Assembly (NCBI RefSeq): GCF_000350225.1
Contig: NW_005178819.1
Coordinates: forward strand, 33,244-97,243
Source: Chondrus crispus
Taxonomy: Eukaryota > Rhodophyta > Florideophyceae > Gigartinales > Gigartinaceae
DNA length: 64,000 bases
Reading direction: 5' to 3'
The notes below the pieces were generated by a model. That model made no database searches and was not told the DNA's origin. It saw only the letters and a program-made list of their open reading frames with translations. The position numbers and the translations under genes were made by a program. Shown in pieces: positions 9,976-20,542 of the stretch (positions are counted from its first letter, which is position 1; each line of letters begins with the position of its first letter).

Positions 9976-12066
9976 CAGTGGTTTCGCGATAAGCGCATAT
10001 TGGGCCTGCATGAGGCCTGCATGCGCTTATCGTGATTATTCGCTTGTCAAATTGTTACATACGGAGCCCATATTTGAAACATTCCTAACCGTCAAAACAT
10101 TTATTTAAAAAAGCTGGTAATTCTGGTCTGGCGCGATGCCTGCGACCGCTCGCGCTTCAACTGTCTCTGAGTAGACCGCAGGGCATTGATAATTAGAGGG
10201 TCTATGGCATCATGACTCTCGAGCAGATGGCGAACAACAACCACCGCCCGCAACTTTTCCTCAAACTTCATCTCGTCAAGATATGAAACCTCGTCATCTG
10301 CATGCTCTGTCGCTTCCGTATTTCCGCGGATGCCTGCGGCGGCCTCCTCTGCCAAATTGTCTTCATTAATGTCCTCAAAACAGTCATCCTCCCTGACCGG
10401 ATTGAGAATTAAACGCACGGACATGTTCGCTCCCACATTGTCAGGCAACAGACTAGATAGAGCAGCCCGTATTCCCGCCACCTCCTCATCCTCAGAACTT
10501 CTTGGGTCTAGACAATTTCCATCCATTAGATCCGTGTGGTTCCAACAATTGGCCATAACACTTTTCGGAAGTTGATCCCATATGGTCCGCATCCACCTCA
10601 TCGCCGTTAATTGGTCCACTTTATAAATTTCCCCGACACCAGCATCCACACGGTCCAAAGCATGCTCGTACTGTAGTCGCCGGTACCTCACCTTAAGAGC
10701 TGCAATAATTCCGGCTTCCATAGGTTGCAACTATTGGGGGGAAGAAACTCAATCTCTACGTTGTCTAACGGAGGAAGTGAGTCAACATGTCCATGGGCAG
10801 AACAGTTATCAAGCAGCAAGACAACGTTTCGATTAGAGCCTGTTCGAGTCACGTAGGTTGAGAACCGAAGTAGCCATCCAACAAAAAGATCTGTCGTCAT
10901 CCACGCCTTGCGGTTGCTGTGATAATCAAAGCCAAGTTCTTGCCCGGTTTTCTTCTTGTAGCACCTCGGTTTGTAGGCCCTGCCAATGCACATGAGCGGC
11001 ACTTTTTCCGTACCATTTGCGTTACAGCAAGCAAGGTAGGTTAGTCTCGTTTTCTCCTTCTTGCGCCCTGGGAGTCTTTGAGCTGCGATCGTGCGGTCGG
11101 GTGCCATAGAGTAGTAGTGTCCGAACTCATTGACATTGAATATGTCTTCCGGCTTGTAAACCTGGAGGATCTTGGGAATATCGGGCACAGCCTTGTCAAT
11201 TGCAGACTGGTCTGCGTCGCACTCTCGCCGTGACAATTCAGAGACTTTAGGTTGCAGCGACGCTGGAAATTGTTGAGCCATCCAGAGCTGAAACGAACAT
11301 GTTTTCGCTGCTGGGGCGGGAGTTGGGAATTCATCTTGGACTGTAACCGTGCGGCTTGACGTCGAATTAATTCGCCGTTGATACATCAACGATTGGAAAA
11401 CTGTGCGTTTACCCACGAGTACAAAGCAGACTCTAGCTCCTTACACTCCCCAAGGCGGTTTCTCTTGTGAATCGCGGACGGAAAAAGCAAAGGTTTGTAG
11501 ACACTGCCGAGGAGGCGGGACATGGATGATTGACTAGGTGGACGCAATAGGCGGAACGTTTTGCACGCCCATGCTGCCAATGTGGCTTGATCGAAGGGTT
11601 GACCGCCTGAGACGCGGCGTTCTTTTCGTCAACAATTTGTTGCTTCTGCAAAACTGTTAGAGTGCAGCTGCGCCGGGCATCTTGAACAGTTGACATGGTG
11701 GTGTGGTGCGGTGGGGTTTGGTATGCAGGGCAGTCAACACAAGTGTGGCCTCGATTTATGCCCTCTTTTGTAAAGTCGCCGGTTGGTTTCGGCGGGAAGA
11801 TAAGTGGCGTGCAGCAGAATCTGTTTCGGTTTTGGGGCGCCAAAAATTGATTACAGTCCATAGTTGTCATACTAAAGAATGTTGCATAGAAAGTCCATTT
11901 TGTGGGCCAATATGATAATTGTGTCACTATTGTTATGCACTTATCGAGTATTCACAGAGATATCATAGAAGCAGTAGAATCGTGTCTCCCAACTCGGTGG
12001 CAAAGATATGTATGCGCATATAGCGAATATTCGCTTATCGAGGACCCCCTTATCGCGAAACCACTG
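9976..12066 (-). mobile_element. Pogo-2: Tigger/pogo-like transposon in the Copia-2 protease
   Basis: Terminal inverted repeats begin CAGTGGTTTCGCGATAAG at both ends (9976 rightwards, 12066 leftwards). They are flanked by TA at 9974-9975 and 12067-12068, the expected target duplication. The element is 2091 bp, with the transposase on the minus strand. The terminal ~40 bp contain further inverted copies of GCGCATA and CGCTTATCG. Confidence 0.95.
10101..11697 (-). pseudogene. Pogo-2 transposase, broken
   Basis: Starting at an ATG near 11697 (MSTVQDARRSCTL), the protein is spread over several frames (11697-11433, 11580-11386, 11416-10688, 10730-10101). It is a Tigger/pogo DDE transposase closely related to that of Pogo-1: shared segments include GRKKEKTRLTYLACCNANG and KPRCYKKKTGQELGFDY. 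The first catalytic Asp motif reads IFNVNEFGHYY (usually IFNADETGLFY), so Asp is replaced by Asn. The second, LLLDNCSAHG, is intact. The third reads LQPMEAG with Glu for Asp. With at least three frameshifts and two altered catalytic residues it is clearly dead. Confidence 0.9.
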
Positions 12067-13119
12067 TAACACATTCGAATCGCTAGGTCAGATTACCATC
12101 CAACTTGAAACCCCGTTTGGTTTCGCGCCTGTCTATGTACAACTCGATGTGGTTCAGGCAGACATCCCCGCCTTACTGGGGATGGACGTATTGGACAGGG
12201 AATCTCTCATCGCAGATACCGTGGCCAACCGTTTAACAAAACGGGCAAGATTGAAGCACAAAGACGATACTATTGGCTACTCTGATGAATGGTCTATGCC
12301 CATTGTCAGAGCACAAAGCAATCACGTCTTCGCGCAGATGTACTTCCCACCAAAGATCTACTTTAGCAGAGCACAACTCTGGAAACTTCACAGGCAGATT
12401 TTCCGCCCATCTGCACAGAAGCTCTTCAACCCCCTTCGCCGCGCCCGACCAGAGGAGGCTACCCCTGAAACTCTGAATACTCTGCGCAACCTCTCAAAGA
12501 GATGCGATCCATGTCAGAGAATTCAGAATGCCCCAACGCGCTTCAGAGTATCCTTCGGTGCAGAAACCGTTCGCTTCAATGAGAGAATACTACTTGATGT
12601 GATGTACATTGATGGAAAACCGGTCCTGCACATCGTCGATGAGGGCACGCACTTCTCTGCCGCACAATTTCTCCCCGACGTGTCAACGAAGACAATTTGG
12701 AAAACCATACTGCAGTGTTGGGCAACCATTTATACTGGATTACCTAATCGCATGTTGGTCGATCAAGGGAGCGCGTTTGGACCACTTTTCATCAAGATTG
12801 GAGTTGTATCGAACGTCGGGGTTGATCGTACGGGGATTGAAGCTCACTCAAGCCTTGGACTGGGAGAGAGATATCACCAACCACTTCGCCAAACGTACCG
12901 AAAGATAATGGTTGAGCACCCGAGCTCCGATCCCGCCTTAATACTGGCTTTGTCTGTAAAAGCCATGAATGACACTCTCGGCCCAGAAGGTCTCGTTCCT
13001 TCCGCACTTGTGTTCGGAGCGTTCCCGAGAGTGTTCACCAATTCGGAAACTCCAAACAAACGAGCCGTCATTGTTAGTAGAGCAAAAGTTGCAAAAACTG
13101 CAAGGACTGAGATGGGAAA
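12067..13119 (+). CDS. Copia-2 pol segment 2: end of protease and integrase
   Basis: The open frame completes the protease (IPALLGMDVLDRES is the late protease motif). It continues with the integrase zinc end (HRQIFRPS then CDPCQRIQ) and the core with Asp in LLDVMYIDGK, Asp in MLVDQGSAF and Glu in LGLGERYHQPLR. It ends at TEMGK where Gypsy-B inserted. The last five bases, GGAAA at 13115-13119, are the target duplication. There is no frame break in this segment, so the element was probably functional here when hit. Confidence 0.9.
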
Positions 13120-13728
13120 TGTAGTATAACCCCTTGGGACTAGATTTAGATTAGATCAGCTACTGTAGAGCCCGAGCTCTACAGTACGACGCGCACGAGC
13201 GCCCGTGCTGTCAGCACCGAATGCTGACAGCCCTACAGTACGCGCGACTCGCACCTACTACTGTAGGCGACCACAGTAGCACTATAGTACAGTACGTACT
13301 GTACTGTAGTATGATAGACTAACTTGTACATTAAATACGTGAGCGGACCGACGGCGACGGGGGAGGACAAGCACGAGCTTGTCCAGAACCTACGCCTTTG
13401 GTCAAGCTCGCCCCGCTTGTTCTAGATCGGGTTGCCTACAATAGCCCGTATCTAGTTAGGAGCCGAGCGGGCAGGGGACGCTCGAGCACACGAGCGAGCC
13501 TAGATCCGCCTCCGCCCATCAGCGCTGGTACGTAACCCAGCGATGCCCCGGGGCGTCGAGGAGTAGATCGACCCGCCCGTGCGCGCGTCCCCGTCCGAAC
13601 CCGCTCTACCACCACGCTACCCGGGCCCGCTTCCCGGTTCCGTTAGCTGGGGTTGCTTCCCTTCTCCGATCGGGGTCTCCGCAAGAACTGAGTATACACC
13701 CCTCTCCGTTGGGGGTGTTTATACTACA
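13120..13728 (+). repeat. Gypsy-B 5' LTR
   Basis: A 609-bp LTR from TGTAGTATAACC to ATACTACA. It contains hairpin-forming stretches: CTGTAGAGC with its complement at about 13162-13182, GCTGTCAGCA/TGCTGACAGC at about 13208-13231, and CACCCCTCTCCGTTGGGGGTG near the 3' end. It corresponds to 19895-20264 plus 40594-40830. Confidence 0.92.
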
Positions 13729-13729
13729 G

Positions 13730-13747
13730 TGGTCTCCCGACCTAGAA
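13730..13747 (+). promoter_or_regulatory. Gypsy-B primer-binding site
   Basis: One base after the LTR comes TGGTCTCCCGACCTAGAA. TGG complements the CCA end of a tRNA, so minus-strand synthesis probably starts here. The same 18-mer lies four bases after the Gypsy-C LTR (51343), implying that both families use the same tRNA; which tRNA cannot be told from this window. Confidence 0.75.
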
Positions 13748-13805
13748 GACCCCGAAGATCATTCCGAGAAGGTAGTCGTTTTCCTCCGCGTCCGTACGCG
13801 TTGAG

Positions 13806-15781
13806 ATGAGTGAGGAGTACGGAGCCTCGATCCGCTCCGCACCTGCGGCTATGCGGGCGGCCGCTATGCAAGTTCCATCAGCCCCGTTGGACGTCGGCGA
13901 CGTAGGTCCTCGAGACAGCGAACCGTCGCCCCAGTCCTCCGAAGGACAAGCGGCGGCGATGTACGAACGCATCGTGGACTACATCGAGGAAGTCCGTACT
14001 TCCCTCCAAATCGACGTGATGGATGCCGTCTACTCGCGCTGCATGGACGAGCTCCGCTCCCCTCGGCGGAGCAACTAGGTGCATTCGAGCCCCTGACCGC
14101 TGAGTTAGAGTCCACGCGGCAGCGTGCCCGTGACCTGGAACGGACCATGGCGGCAAGGCTACCCGGCGCCCCAACGAGAGGGCCCGGTGGTTCCGTACCT
14201 CCGACCGCTGCCGCCGCGAAAGGACAACGCCCGACTGGTGCCGTCACCAGTCGTGGCGCAGGAGAACGAGGACCAACGATGGACGCGCAAGCCGCGTCCG
14301 AGTCCCAAGCCCTGCCACATGCCCCCGAAAGCATGTGGCAGGCTGGACGGGTTCCGTACCGTACCGACCCGGGCCGTGGAGGAGCCGCTCGCGGATCCGG
14401 AGAACCTCTGTTCTCCGTCGATCCTCGCTGGGGTGGCTACCCGCCGGTGGACCTCACCGCGCACCCCGGTCCGGTAGACGTCCGTACGCTACCCGTCACC
14501 CCGTCAGGCGCGTTCGTAAGACGGAACAGGCATCGGCCGAAAGGTCACCCGGAGCCCCCCCCGAAAGGGCCCGGTGCCACTGTACCTCCGAACGCGCCCG
14601 AAGCGCAAGAAGGGAGCCCGACTGATGCCGACACCAGTTGGGTCACGGGGCAGCGAAGCCCCAAGACGGACGCAAATTTTGCGTCCGAGACCCAAGCCCT
14701 GCCGCATGTAGCCGGAGACATATGTCTCGTACGATACGCGTGTCATCTGCCTTATATGCGGCAGATGACACGCGTATCGTACGCGGATGCCCCGGACCGA
14801 GGAGGAGCCGCTCGCGAATCCGGAGAACCTATGTTCCCCGTCGATCCTCGCTGCGGCGGCTACCCGCCAGTGGATCTCACCGCACACCCCAGTCCAGTAG
14901 ACGTCCGTATTCTACACGAATTCGTACGCGGACTAGCCCCTGCGACCCGGGCCGCAGTGGCTGAGACCTTCCAACCATTGCCCGGACAACAGAAGACAGA
15001 CCGTCCAACGATCCGCCGCATCGCGAAGGCGGGAGGCACAACGTGCCGCGCTCGGCGCGGTTTGCCGCTGCCGGATCCGAAACCGAAAGCGAGGGGGAAT
15101 CGAACCCCGAGGCCGCATGCGACAAGTTCGCCTGCGGCATCCCTCCACATAGGACAGGATGAGTGGCAGGCCGACCCTGTCCTCAATGCGCGAGGCCACA
15201 AGCCCGTGGGAGGCCGACCTCCCACGCCAGCATCAACGAGATCGACTGGAAGCTTCGCGATTGCGTTCGCGCACACCCCGAGGGTGACGAGTGGTACGGA
15301 CCGCCGGGTCGCGGAGTTATACATCTCGAATCGAGATGGAGGAGTCGCTCCTCCTCGCGTGCCCCGCGTCACCGATGAGGAGGCACGCGAAGCGGCGATC
15401 TTCGCCTCGGGAGATGGCAGCGCGTACGTGTGTTGGCTATGCCGTACGTACTGTCACGCCATGTACGCGTGCCAGTTCCTGTCCCCGGAACACCGAATGT
15501 TCACGGCGTACAGGGACTACCACTGCCAGATGGAGACGCGCCCCGAAATGCGCAATCTCCTCCGGCAGTCGGCAAGCGAAGCCGGCCCCCCGCGTCAAGG
15601 ATTCTCGAACCGTTCGGGTGGGAGCGCACGCTTCGCCCCACAAGGAGACCCTGGTGAGTCCGGTGGCGACCACCATCCGCGAAGAACGAGAAGGCGCCCA
15701 GGCTTCCGTAAGCCCGGCGCGTGTGAACGAAAGAGAAGACACCCTGACCTCCGTAGGTCACATGCCACGGACCGACCGTGA
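13806..15781 (+). pseudogene. Gypsy-B gag
   Basis: Gag-like coding sequence lies in two frames (13806-14078, then 14147-15781). The N-terminal part is an acidic helical segment, and the middle is a Pro/Arg-rich stretch built from a duplicated block (see the repeat at 14283-14912). Near 15430-15475 a CCHC zinc knuckle is clear: CWLCRTYCHAMYAC, with spacing C-x2-C-x4-H-x4-C, followed by LSPEHRMF. This layout matches the Gypsy-C Gag end (CYHCYEKGHAAPTC), so the families are related. A stop at 14076-14078 and a frame change show decay. No protease follows. Confidence 0.65.
14283..14912 (+). repeat. Direct duplication within Gypsy-B gag, containing a hairpin
   Basis: The block at about 14283-14510 recurs at about 14667-14912, with shared words such as CCAAGCCCTGCC, GGAGGAGCCGCTCGCG and GTCGATCCTCGCTG. 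Inside the second copy lies a perfect inverted repeat with 24-bp arms (14728-14751 and 14760-14783) and an 8-nt loop. The duplication expands a low-complexity Pro/Arg-rich part of Gag. Confidence 0.75.
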
Positions 15782-16694
15782 AGGCGCCGAGGCTTCCGCA
15801 AGCCCCGTGCACAAGACGGAGCGTGAGGCGTGGGCCAATGCAATACGCCCCAAAGATCCCACCGATCGCCGTGTCGCCGAGGGGATCGCATATGCGCTAC
15901 ACCTCACCAACTTGACCGATCAAGTCGGGGAGGCAGGAGCTGGCCGACGTAGCTCCGCTGAGAGGACACCGTCTACAAGGGAGGGATCGGCACGAACGAC
16001 CCCCGGCCAAGTGCCGGCCGCCGACATCCAGCGCGCCGAAGACCCCGAGGCTGGCGTCCTCGACTCCCCGGTCGCCCCACCGCAGGACGACCTTCCGGCC
16101 CCTCTTACGATAGAGGAGATAGCCGAGGAGCAACGCGTGGATGACTTCTGTCAAACCGTTTTGGCACGACACTCAGAGTCCCGGGACTCCGCGTTCTTCG
16201 AGGACCACCAAAGGGTGCTCAAACGGAGACACCCCTTCGACCCTGATATCGTTCAGGTGGTGGTACCTCGGACGCTCCGCGCCAGGCTCCTTCGCCTGTG
16301 CCACAACCCGGCCATCGCGGGACACCCGGGCCAGAACCGTATGTACTACGCACTTTGACGCGAGTACTACTGGCCCCACCTGGCTGCAGACGTCGCAGCC
16401 ACGGTACCGTGGCTGCGACGTCGCACGTGCGATGGTGTCGAACCTGCGCGATGAACCGGGTGAAGCTGAGGAAACATCTCAACCGATTGAGATTGTTTCC
16501 AGCTACGAGGCCCCTCGAGAGCCTCGCGATCGACATCTTGGGGCTGCTCCCCAAGACGAAGACAGGAAAACGGTTCCTGCTCGTGATTACGGACCGCTTC
16601 AGTAAGCTAACGCAAGTCGTTGCGCTCCGCACGACAACAGCGCACACGGTCGCAGTTGCGTTCTGCGACTCGTGGGTGTTCAAGTATGGCATCC
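15782..16694 (+). pseudogene. Gypsy-B integrase, first part
   Basis: From about 16090 the sequence encodes the pre-integrase helix (EEQRVDDFCQTVL), a promoter-proximal VVVPRTLRARLL segment and the HHCC zinc end (H..AGHPGQNR then CRTCAMNR). The integrase core begins with the first catalytic Asp in LAIDILGLLP. An in-frame TGA at about 16356 (MYYAL-stop-REYYWP, where Arg is expected) and a frame change break it. It ends at KYGI where the solo LTR inserted; the first bases of CATCC complete the Ile codon. No RT precedes it: only about 600 bp separate the zinc knuckle and the integrase. Confidence 0.8.
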
Positions 16695-17740
16695 TGTTGT
16701 GCAATGTGCCTGGCAGGCCGCAAACACAGTCCGACGGTCACACAAAAAGAAGAAAAACAACAACAGCAAACAACCACTGCCGATGGTACGCGCTACGGAG
16801 CGTTCGAGACTCCCTTTCCCCTTGTGTGGGCTTGCGGCCCACGGTAGCTCAACTCCGACGGGGGGGTTAAGGAAATATGCCCGGCCCGGGAGGATAATGG
16901 TGGTAGAGACTTGTGAAGACTTGAGCGCTCGACGAGTGCGGGTTGGGCTTGTCTACGAGGATGTAACCGCGGTTCGCTGGGTTGTAAGGCCAATGCTCGA
17001 CGAGCGTCTTCAGCACCTTGTGTATAATTCAAGGTCTTCGACGGGGGCTTGTTCAGCACTACCCGACGGGATCGTAACCGTGTAGCAACGCTACTACCGA
17101 CGTGTTGCCCGATGGCTAAAAACACCCTCACCAGCGCGATCGCAATCGCGGTAGGTGGTACCAACTCTGTCTTATACAGTAAGACCTTCGACGGAGGCGT
17201 CGTCGCAACAGCCATCCGACGGAACTTGAAACAGTAGCAGCGCTACACAACGTGTTGCCCGATGGCTAAAACACCTACACCGGATCGGTCGCAACCAACT
17301 GCAGTGGAACCAACACAATTAAGGGAAAAATAGAGATAGAAGTAGAAAAGAATAGGGAAATAAAGGAAAACGAAAAAGGGAACCCCCGAGCGCAAAGGAT
17401 AACGTAATCTGTGGTAAAAGGGAGCGTCTTGGGGAAGACGGACTTCGACCAAGGCGATATTCAACTCTGGCAACTCGGGTTGCCTTTACTGACTTGGTCG
17501 TCAGAGGGCTAAGGTATATATCGCCCCGCCGGAGTCACTACAGTAGCTCGCGGCGCTAGATCCTAGATCTAATCTAGTGTCAGCAAAATCAATGCCAACT
17601 AATTAACTAATTAAAATAAAATAATTAGAAATTAAAACTGTGCAATTATTCACACGTGTGTCCCCCAACCCGGGCTACTTTTCATATCCAAATATTTTCC
17701 TTTCTTTTCACCCACCTTTCCAGGTGCGTATTGCACTACA
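16695..17740 (-). mobile_element. Solo LTR of the Gypsy-C family, reversed, in Gypsy-B integrase
   Basis: A 1046-bp sequence whose minus strand starts TGTAGTGCAATACGCACCT and ends with TTGCACAACA. It is a diverged relative of the LTRs at 42226-43190 and 50270-51338. The 5-bp duplicate CATCC flanks it (16690-16694 and 17741-17745). Removing it with one CATCC restores KYGIPRTLLSDNGPQF across the integrase active site. No internal retrotransposon sequence is present, so it is a solo LTR formed by LTR-LTR recombination. Confidence 0.92.
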
Positions 17741-18055
17741 CATCCCTCGCACGTTGCTTTCGGACAACGGCCCTCAGTTTAATGCCAAGTTCTTCCACAG
17801 CACGTGCCGCGTTCTGGGAATAACGAATTTGTACACTTCGGCGTACCATCCCCAGACGAACGGGCAATTCGAGCGATATAACCGAACAATCGCCTCGATG
17901 CTGAGGAACTACGTGGGTGAACACCATGACGACTGGGATGTGTACGTGGGGCCGCTTATGTATGCGTACAACTCCCACGTACATCGCACCACACGCACCG
18001 CGCCGTTTGAGCTCGTGCTCAGCAGGCCACCGCCGGAGTTCTCTCTCCGACGGGC
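17741..18055 (+). pseudogene. Gypsy-B integrase, second part
   Basis: The segment carries the second and third catalytic residues: TLLSDNGPQFNA (Asp) and QTNGQFERYNRTI (Glu). The typical MYAYNSHVHRTT and PFELVLSRPP motifs of Ty3/gypsy integrase follow. It is in frame with the part before the solo LTR once the LTR and one CATCC are removed. Downstream of FELVLSRPPPEF the coding sequence runs into the minisatellite rather than a GPY/F or chromodomain. Confidence 0.88.
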
Positions 18056-18795
18056 GGACGGCGAGGGACGCCTACCAAAAGCAATTGCACTTGCGCGCGC
18101 GCCTTCGCCAAGGACGGCAAGGGGCGCGGAGGAAGAGCATCGTCACGTGCGCCCGTACCCTCGCCTCGGAAGGCGAGGGACGCCTACGAAGAGCAGCTGC
18201 ACGCGCGCCCGCGCTCTCGCCACGGACGGCGAGGGGCGCGGAGGAAGAGCAGCAGCACAGAAGCTCGCGCCCTCGTCTCGAACGACGAGGGACGCCGACG
18301 AAAAGACGAATGCCGGGCGGTGTGCCCTCGCCGCGGACGGCGAGGAGCGCCAAGGAACGGAGCCTTCGTCGCGGGCTCGCGCCCTCGCCCCAAACGGCGA
18401 GGGACACTGACAAGAAGACGACTTCCGCGCGCCGCGCCCTCCCCTCGGACGGCGAGGGGTGCTGACAAGAAGAAGACTTCTGCGCGACGCGCCCTCAACG
18501 CTGACGGCGAGGTGCGTCAAGGAAGACGAATACGGCGCGCTGTGCCCTCGCCACGAACGGCGAGGGACGCCGAGGAAGAGCACCGGCTGCTTGCCTCACC
18601 GTCGCCGCCGACGGCGAGGGGCGCCAAGGAGAAGAGCATTCGCCGCGCGCTCGTGCCCTCGCCGCCGACGGCGAGGGGCGCCAAGGAGAAGATCATCCGT
18701 CGCGCGCTGCGACCTCACCACCGACGGCGAGGGACGCCGTGGAGAAGAAGGAACGAGCATTTTCGCGCCGTCGCCGCCCACAGTGAGGGACACTG
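18040..18795 (+). repeat. ~55-bp coding minisatellite, about 14 copies
   Basis: The core GACGGCGAGGGACGCC recurs about every 54-58 bp (near 18058, 18113, 18168, 18223, 18281, 18336, 18394, 18448, 18503, 18556, 18610, 18667, 18721 and 18778). Units encode an Arg/Ala-rich repeat of about 18-19 residues, such as PSPRTARGAEE in one frame. Unit lengths are not all multiples of three, so the frame drifts. Confidence 0.85.
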
Positions 18796-18824
18796 AGGAG
18801 AAGCGGGAGCTGCACCGCGCACGC

Positions 18825-19266
18825 CGTCCTTCGGACCGCCTCCGCGACACGCTGCACCTGAAACGGGGAGACACCACGGCCGTCAACGCGTTCAAAGTAC
18901 ACAGCGCGTACGCTACTATCCAAGGTGACAACGTGAACGTTGTCTTGGTACTTGTCGGCGGCGGACTAATCGCCTGCACCGCTACAGTCCTCAAGCGCCT
19001 ACGTCCGCACGCCGAGATCGTGGACGTCGAGTTGGACGGCGCCACAGCCATACGGAACCCTGCGTAAGGACGGGCGCGTTAAATTGGACACTGTGGGAAC
19101 GTATGCAGACGGCGTCGCCGTCATTGAGGTCTGCATCGCAACGTCTCGCCAGTGCCGCGACCTCGTCGACGAGGTCATACTGGTGAGCACGGACGAGGTC
19201 TGCGCCGCCATCAAGGGCATGTTCGAGAACACGCACTCCATCCGGGAGCCGGGGCGGGGGACATGA
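18825..19266 (+). pseudogene. Captured threonine dehydratase fragment inside Gypsy-B
   Basis: Biosynthetic threonine dehydratase (PLP-dependent; makes 2-oxobutanoate for isoleucine) has conserved blocks that appear here in order. LHLKRGDTTAVNAFKV matches the substrate-loop and PLP-lysine region (usually LKREDxQPVxSFKxRGA). LVGGGLIACTATVLKRLRP matches the glycine-rich motif VGGGGLIAG. In the next frame, DTVGTYADGVAV, IATSRQCRDLVDEVILV and DEVCAAIKGMFENTHS match the C-terminal catalytic region (LFADGVAV...DD.ilVdtDe...AIkdvFEdTRS). The roughly 100 or more residues that normally lie between the lysine and the glycine-rich motif are missing, and a frame change is needed at about 19067. It is therefore an internally deleted host-gene copy, not a working enzyme. 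It lies between the minisatellite and the 3' LTR, in sense orientation. Confidence 0.75.
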
Positions 19267-19880
19267 AGAACGCGCGGCGCACGAACGCGACGCTCTGAGC
19301 GCGGACTGCAACCGAACCATGTTGCGAGGGGCTGTGCACAAATGCGGCTTGTGAAGGAGGTCGGCTTTGGCATCGTGCGCGACGACGCGGTTCGCACGTT
19401 CTCCGCCCCGCGCCACGCACCGCGTTGGACATTCCCGCGCGCAGCAGCTATGCCTCCCGCGACGGGGTGGCGTGCGGCGTTCTCTGGGGCAGATGGACCG
19501 ACAATGTCCCCAGATGGACAAGCGGGGCGAGGTCGGAAGCAACGGACGGACTGTGAGGAGGACGACTAAGCGGAGGAGAGACAGACTCTCACCGGAGGAG
19601 AGGTAGGTAGGACCCGGGTACGAGCGGGGTTCGACTGGAATACAAAAGCAGCCCTCTACGAACACATGTGAATGAGGACGTACACGAGGCGACACGGGCC
19701 GGCGCAGACAGCGAGGGGGTTGTGTCGTACGAAGACGGACCGCCACGCTGGGGAACCAGAAAGAACGCACACAGGAGGATGGAACGGGGCCACAGAAAGG
19801 GAACAACGACGGGCACCGATGGTGAAATGAGGACTACAACGGTTGCCACCCCCAATAGGGTGAACGTGGACGTTCACTCT
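19267..19880 (+). other. Gypsy-B 3' untranslated region, no recognised gene
   Basis: GC-rich sequence with short ORFs only. It could contain further diverged threonine-dehydratase sequence just after the recognised part, but no motif was identified with confidence. It ends at the polypurine tract before the 3' LTR. Confidence 0.5.
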
Positions 19881-19894
19881 TGAAGAGGGGGCCG
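19881..19894 (+). promoter_or_regulatory. Gypsy-B polypurine tract
   Basis: TGAAGAGGGGGCCG lies immediately before the TGTAGTATAACC start of the 3' LTR, the expected plus-strand priming site. Confidence 0.65.
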
Positions 19895-20264
19895 TGTAGT
19901 ATAACCCCATGGGACTACATTTAGATTAGATCAGCTACTGTAGAGCCCGAGCTCTACAGTACGACGCGCACGAGCGCCCGTGCTGTCAGCACCGAATGCT
20001 GACAGCCCTACGGTACGCGCGACCCGCACCCACTACTGTAGCCGACCACAGTAGCACTATAGTACAGTACGTACTGCACTGTAGTATGATAGACTAACTT
20101 GTACATTAAATACGTGAGCGGACCGACGGCGACGGGGGAGGACAAGCACGAGCTTGTCCAGATCCTACGCCTTTGGTCAAGCTCGCCCCGCTTATTCTAG
20201 ATCGGGTTGCCTACAATAGCCCGTATCTAGTTAGGAGCCGAGCGGGCAGGGGACGCGCGAGCAC
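19895..20264 (+). repeat. Gypsy-B 3' LTR, left part
   Basis: The first 370 bp of the 3' LTR match 13120-13489 with about ten substitutions. It stops at GCGCGAGCAC, where element D begins. The continuation is at 40594. Confidence 0.9.
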
Positions 20265-20280
20265 CACCCCGGAGGCAAAA
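20265..20280 (+). repeat. Element D left terminal inverted repeat
   Basis: CACCCCGGAGGCAAAA; 13 of 16 positions match the reverse complement of 40578-40593 (CACTGCGGAGGCAAAG). The shared core is CGGAGGCAAA. Confidence 0.85.
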
Positions 20281-20542
20281 CCGTGAAAAACAATAAGAAG
20301 TATTGTTTTTGGACGATAGTTTTAAAGAAATTACGAAACGTTGTCCAAAAGCAATGTTTTTGACATGGAAAACATTACTATTATTGTCCAAGGACGGTAA
20401 TTAGATTGCATTAATAACAGTACTATTGTATGTCTGGCGGCAATACATTTAGACCTAAGAAACATTTTCAATGTTGTCTATGAACGGTACATCGTCACTT
20501 TTTCTGAAACAAGAGAAGTTTTGTTGATGAACATTCCAAATA
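20281..20542. repeat. Element D left subterminal repeats
   Basis: AT-rich sequence with scattered copies, in both orientations, of words around TATTGT and TTGGACGATA/TTGTCCAA (for example 20299-20315, 20340-20350, 20382-20396). The 15-mer TGTTTTTGGACGATA at about 20301 recurs inverted at about 40495-40511. By analogy with plant CACTA elements these could be binding sites for a transposon-encoded protein; that role is inferred. Confidence 0.6.

Noticed and set aside
18072..18583. Minus-strand ORFs over the minisatellite
   Set aside because: GC-rich tandem repeats are open in many frames; there is no independent evidence for a gene on that strand.
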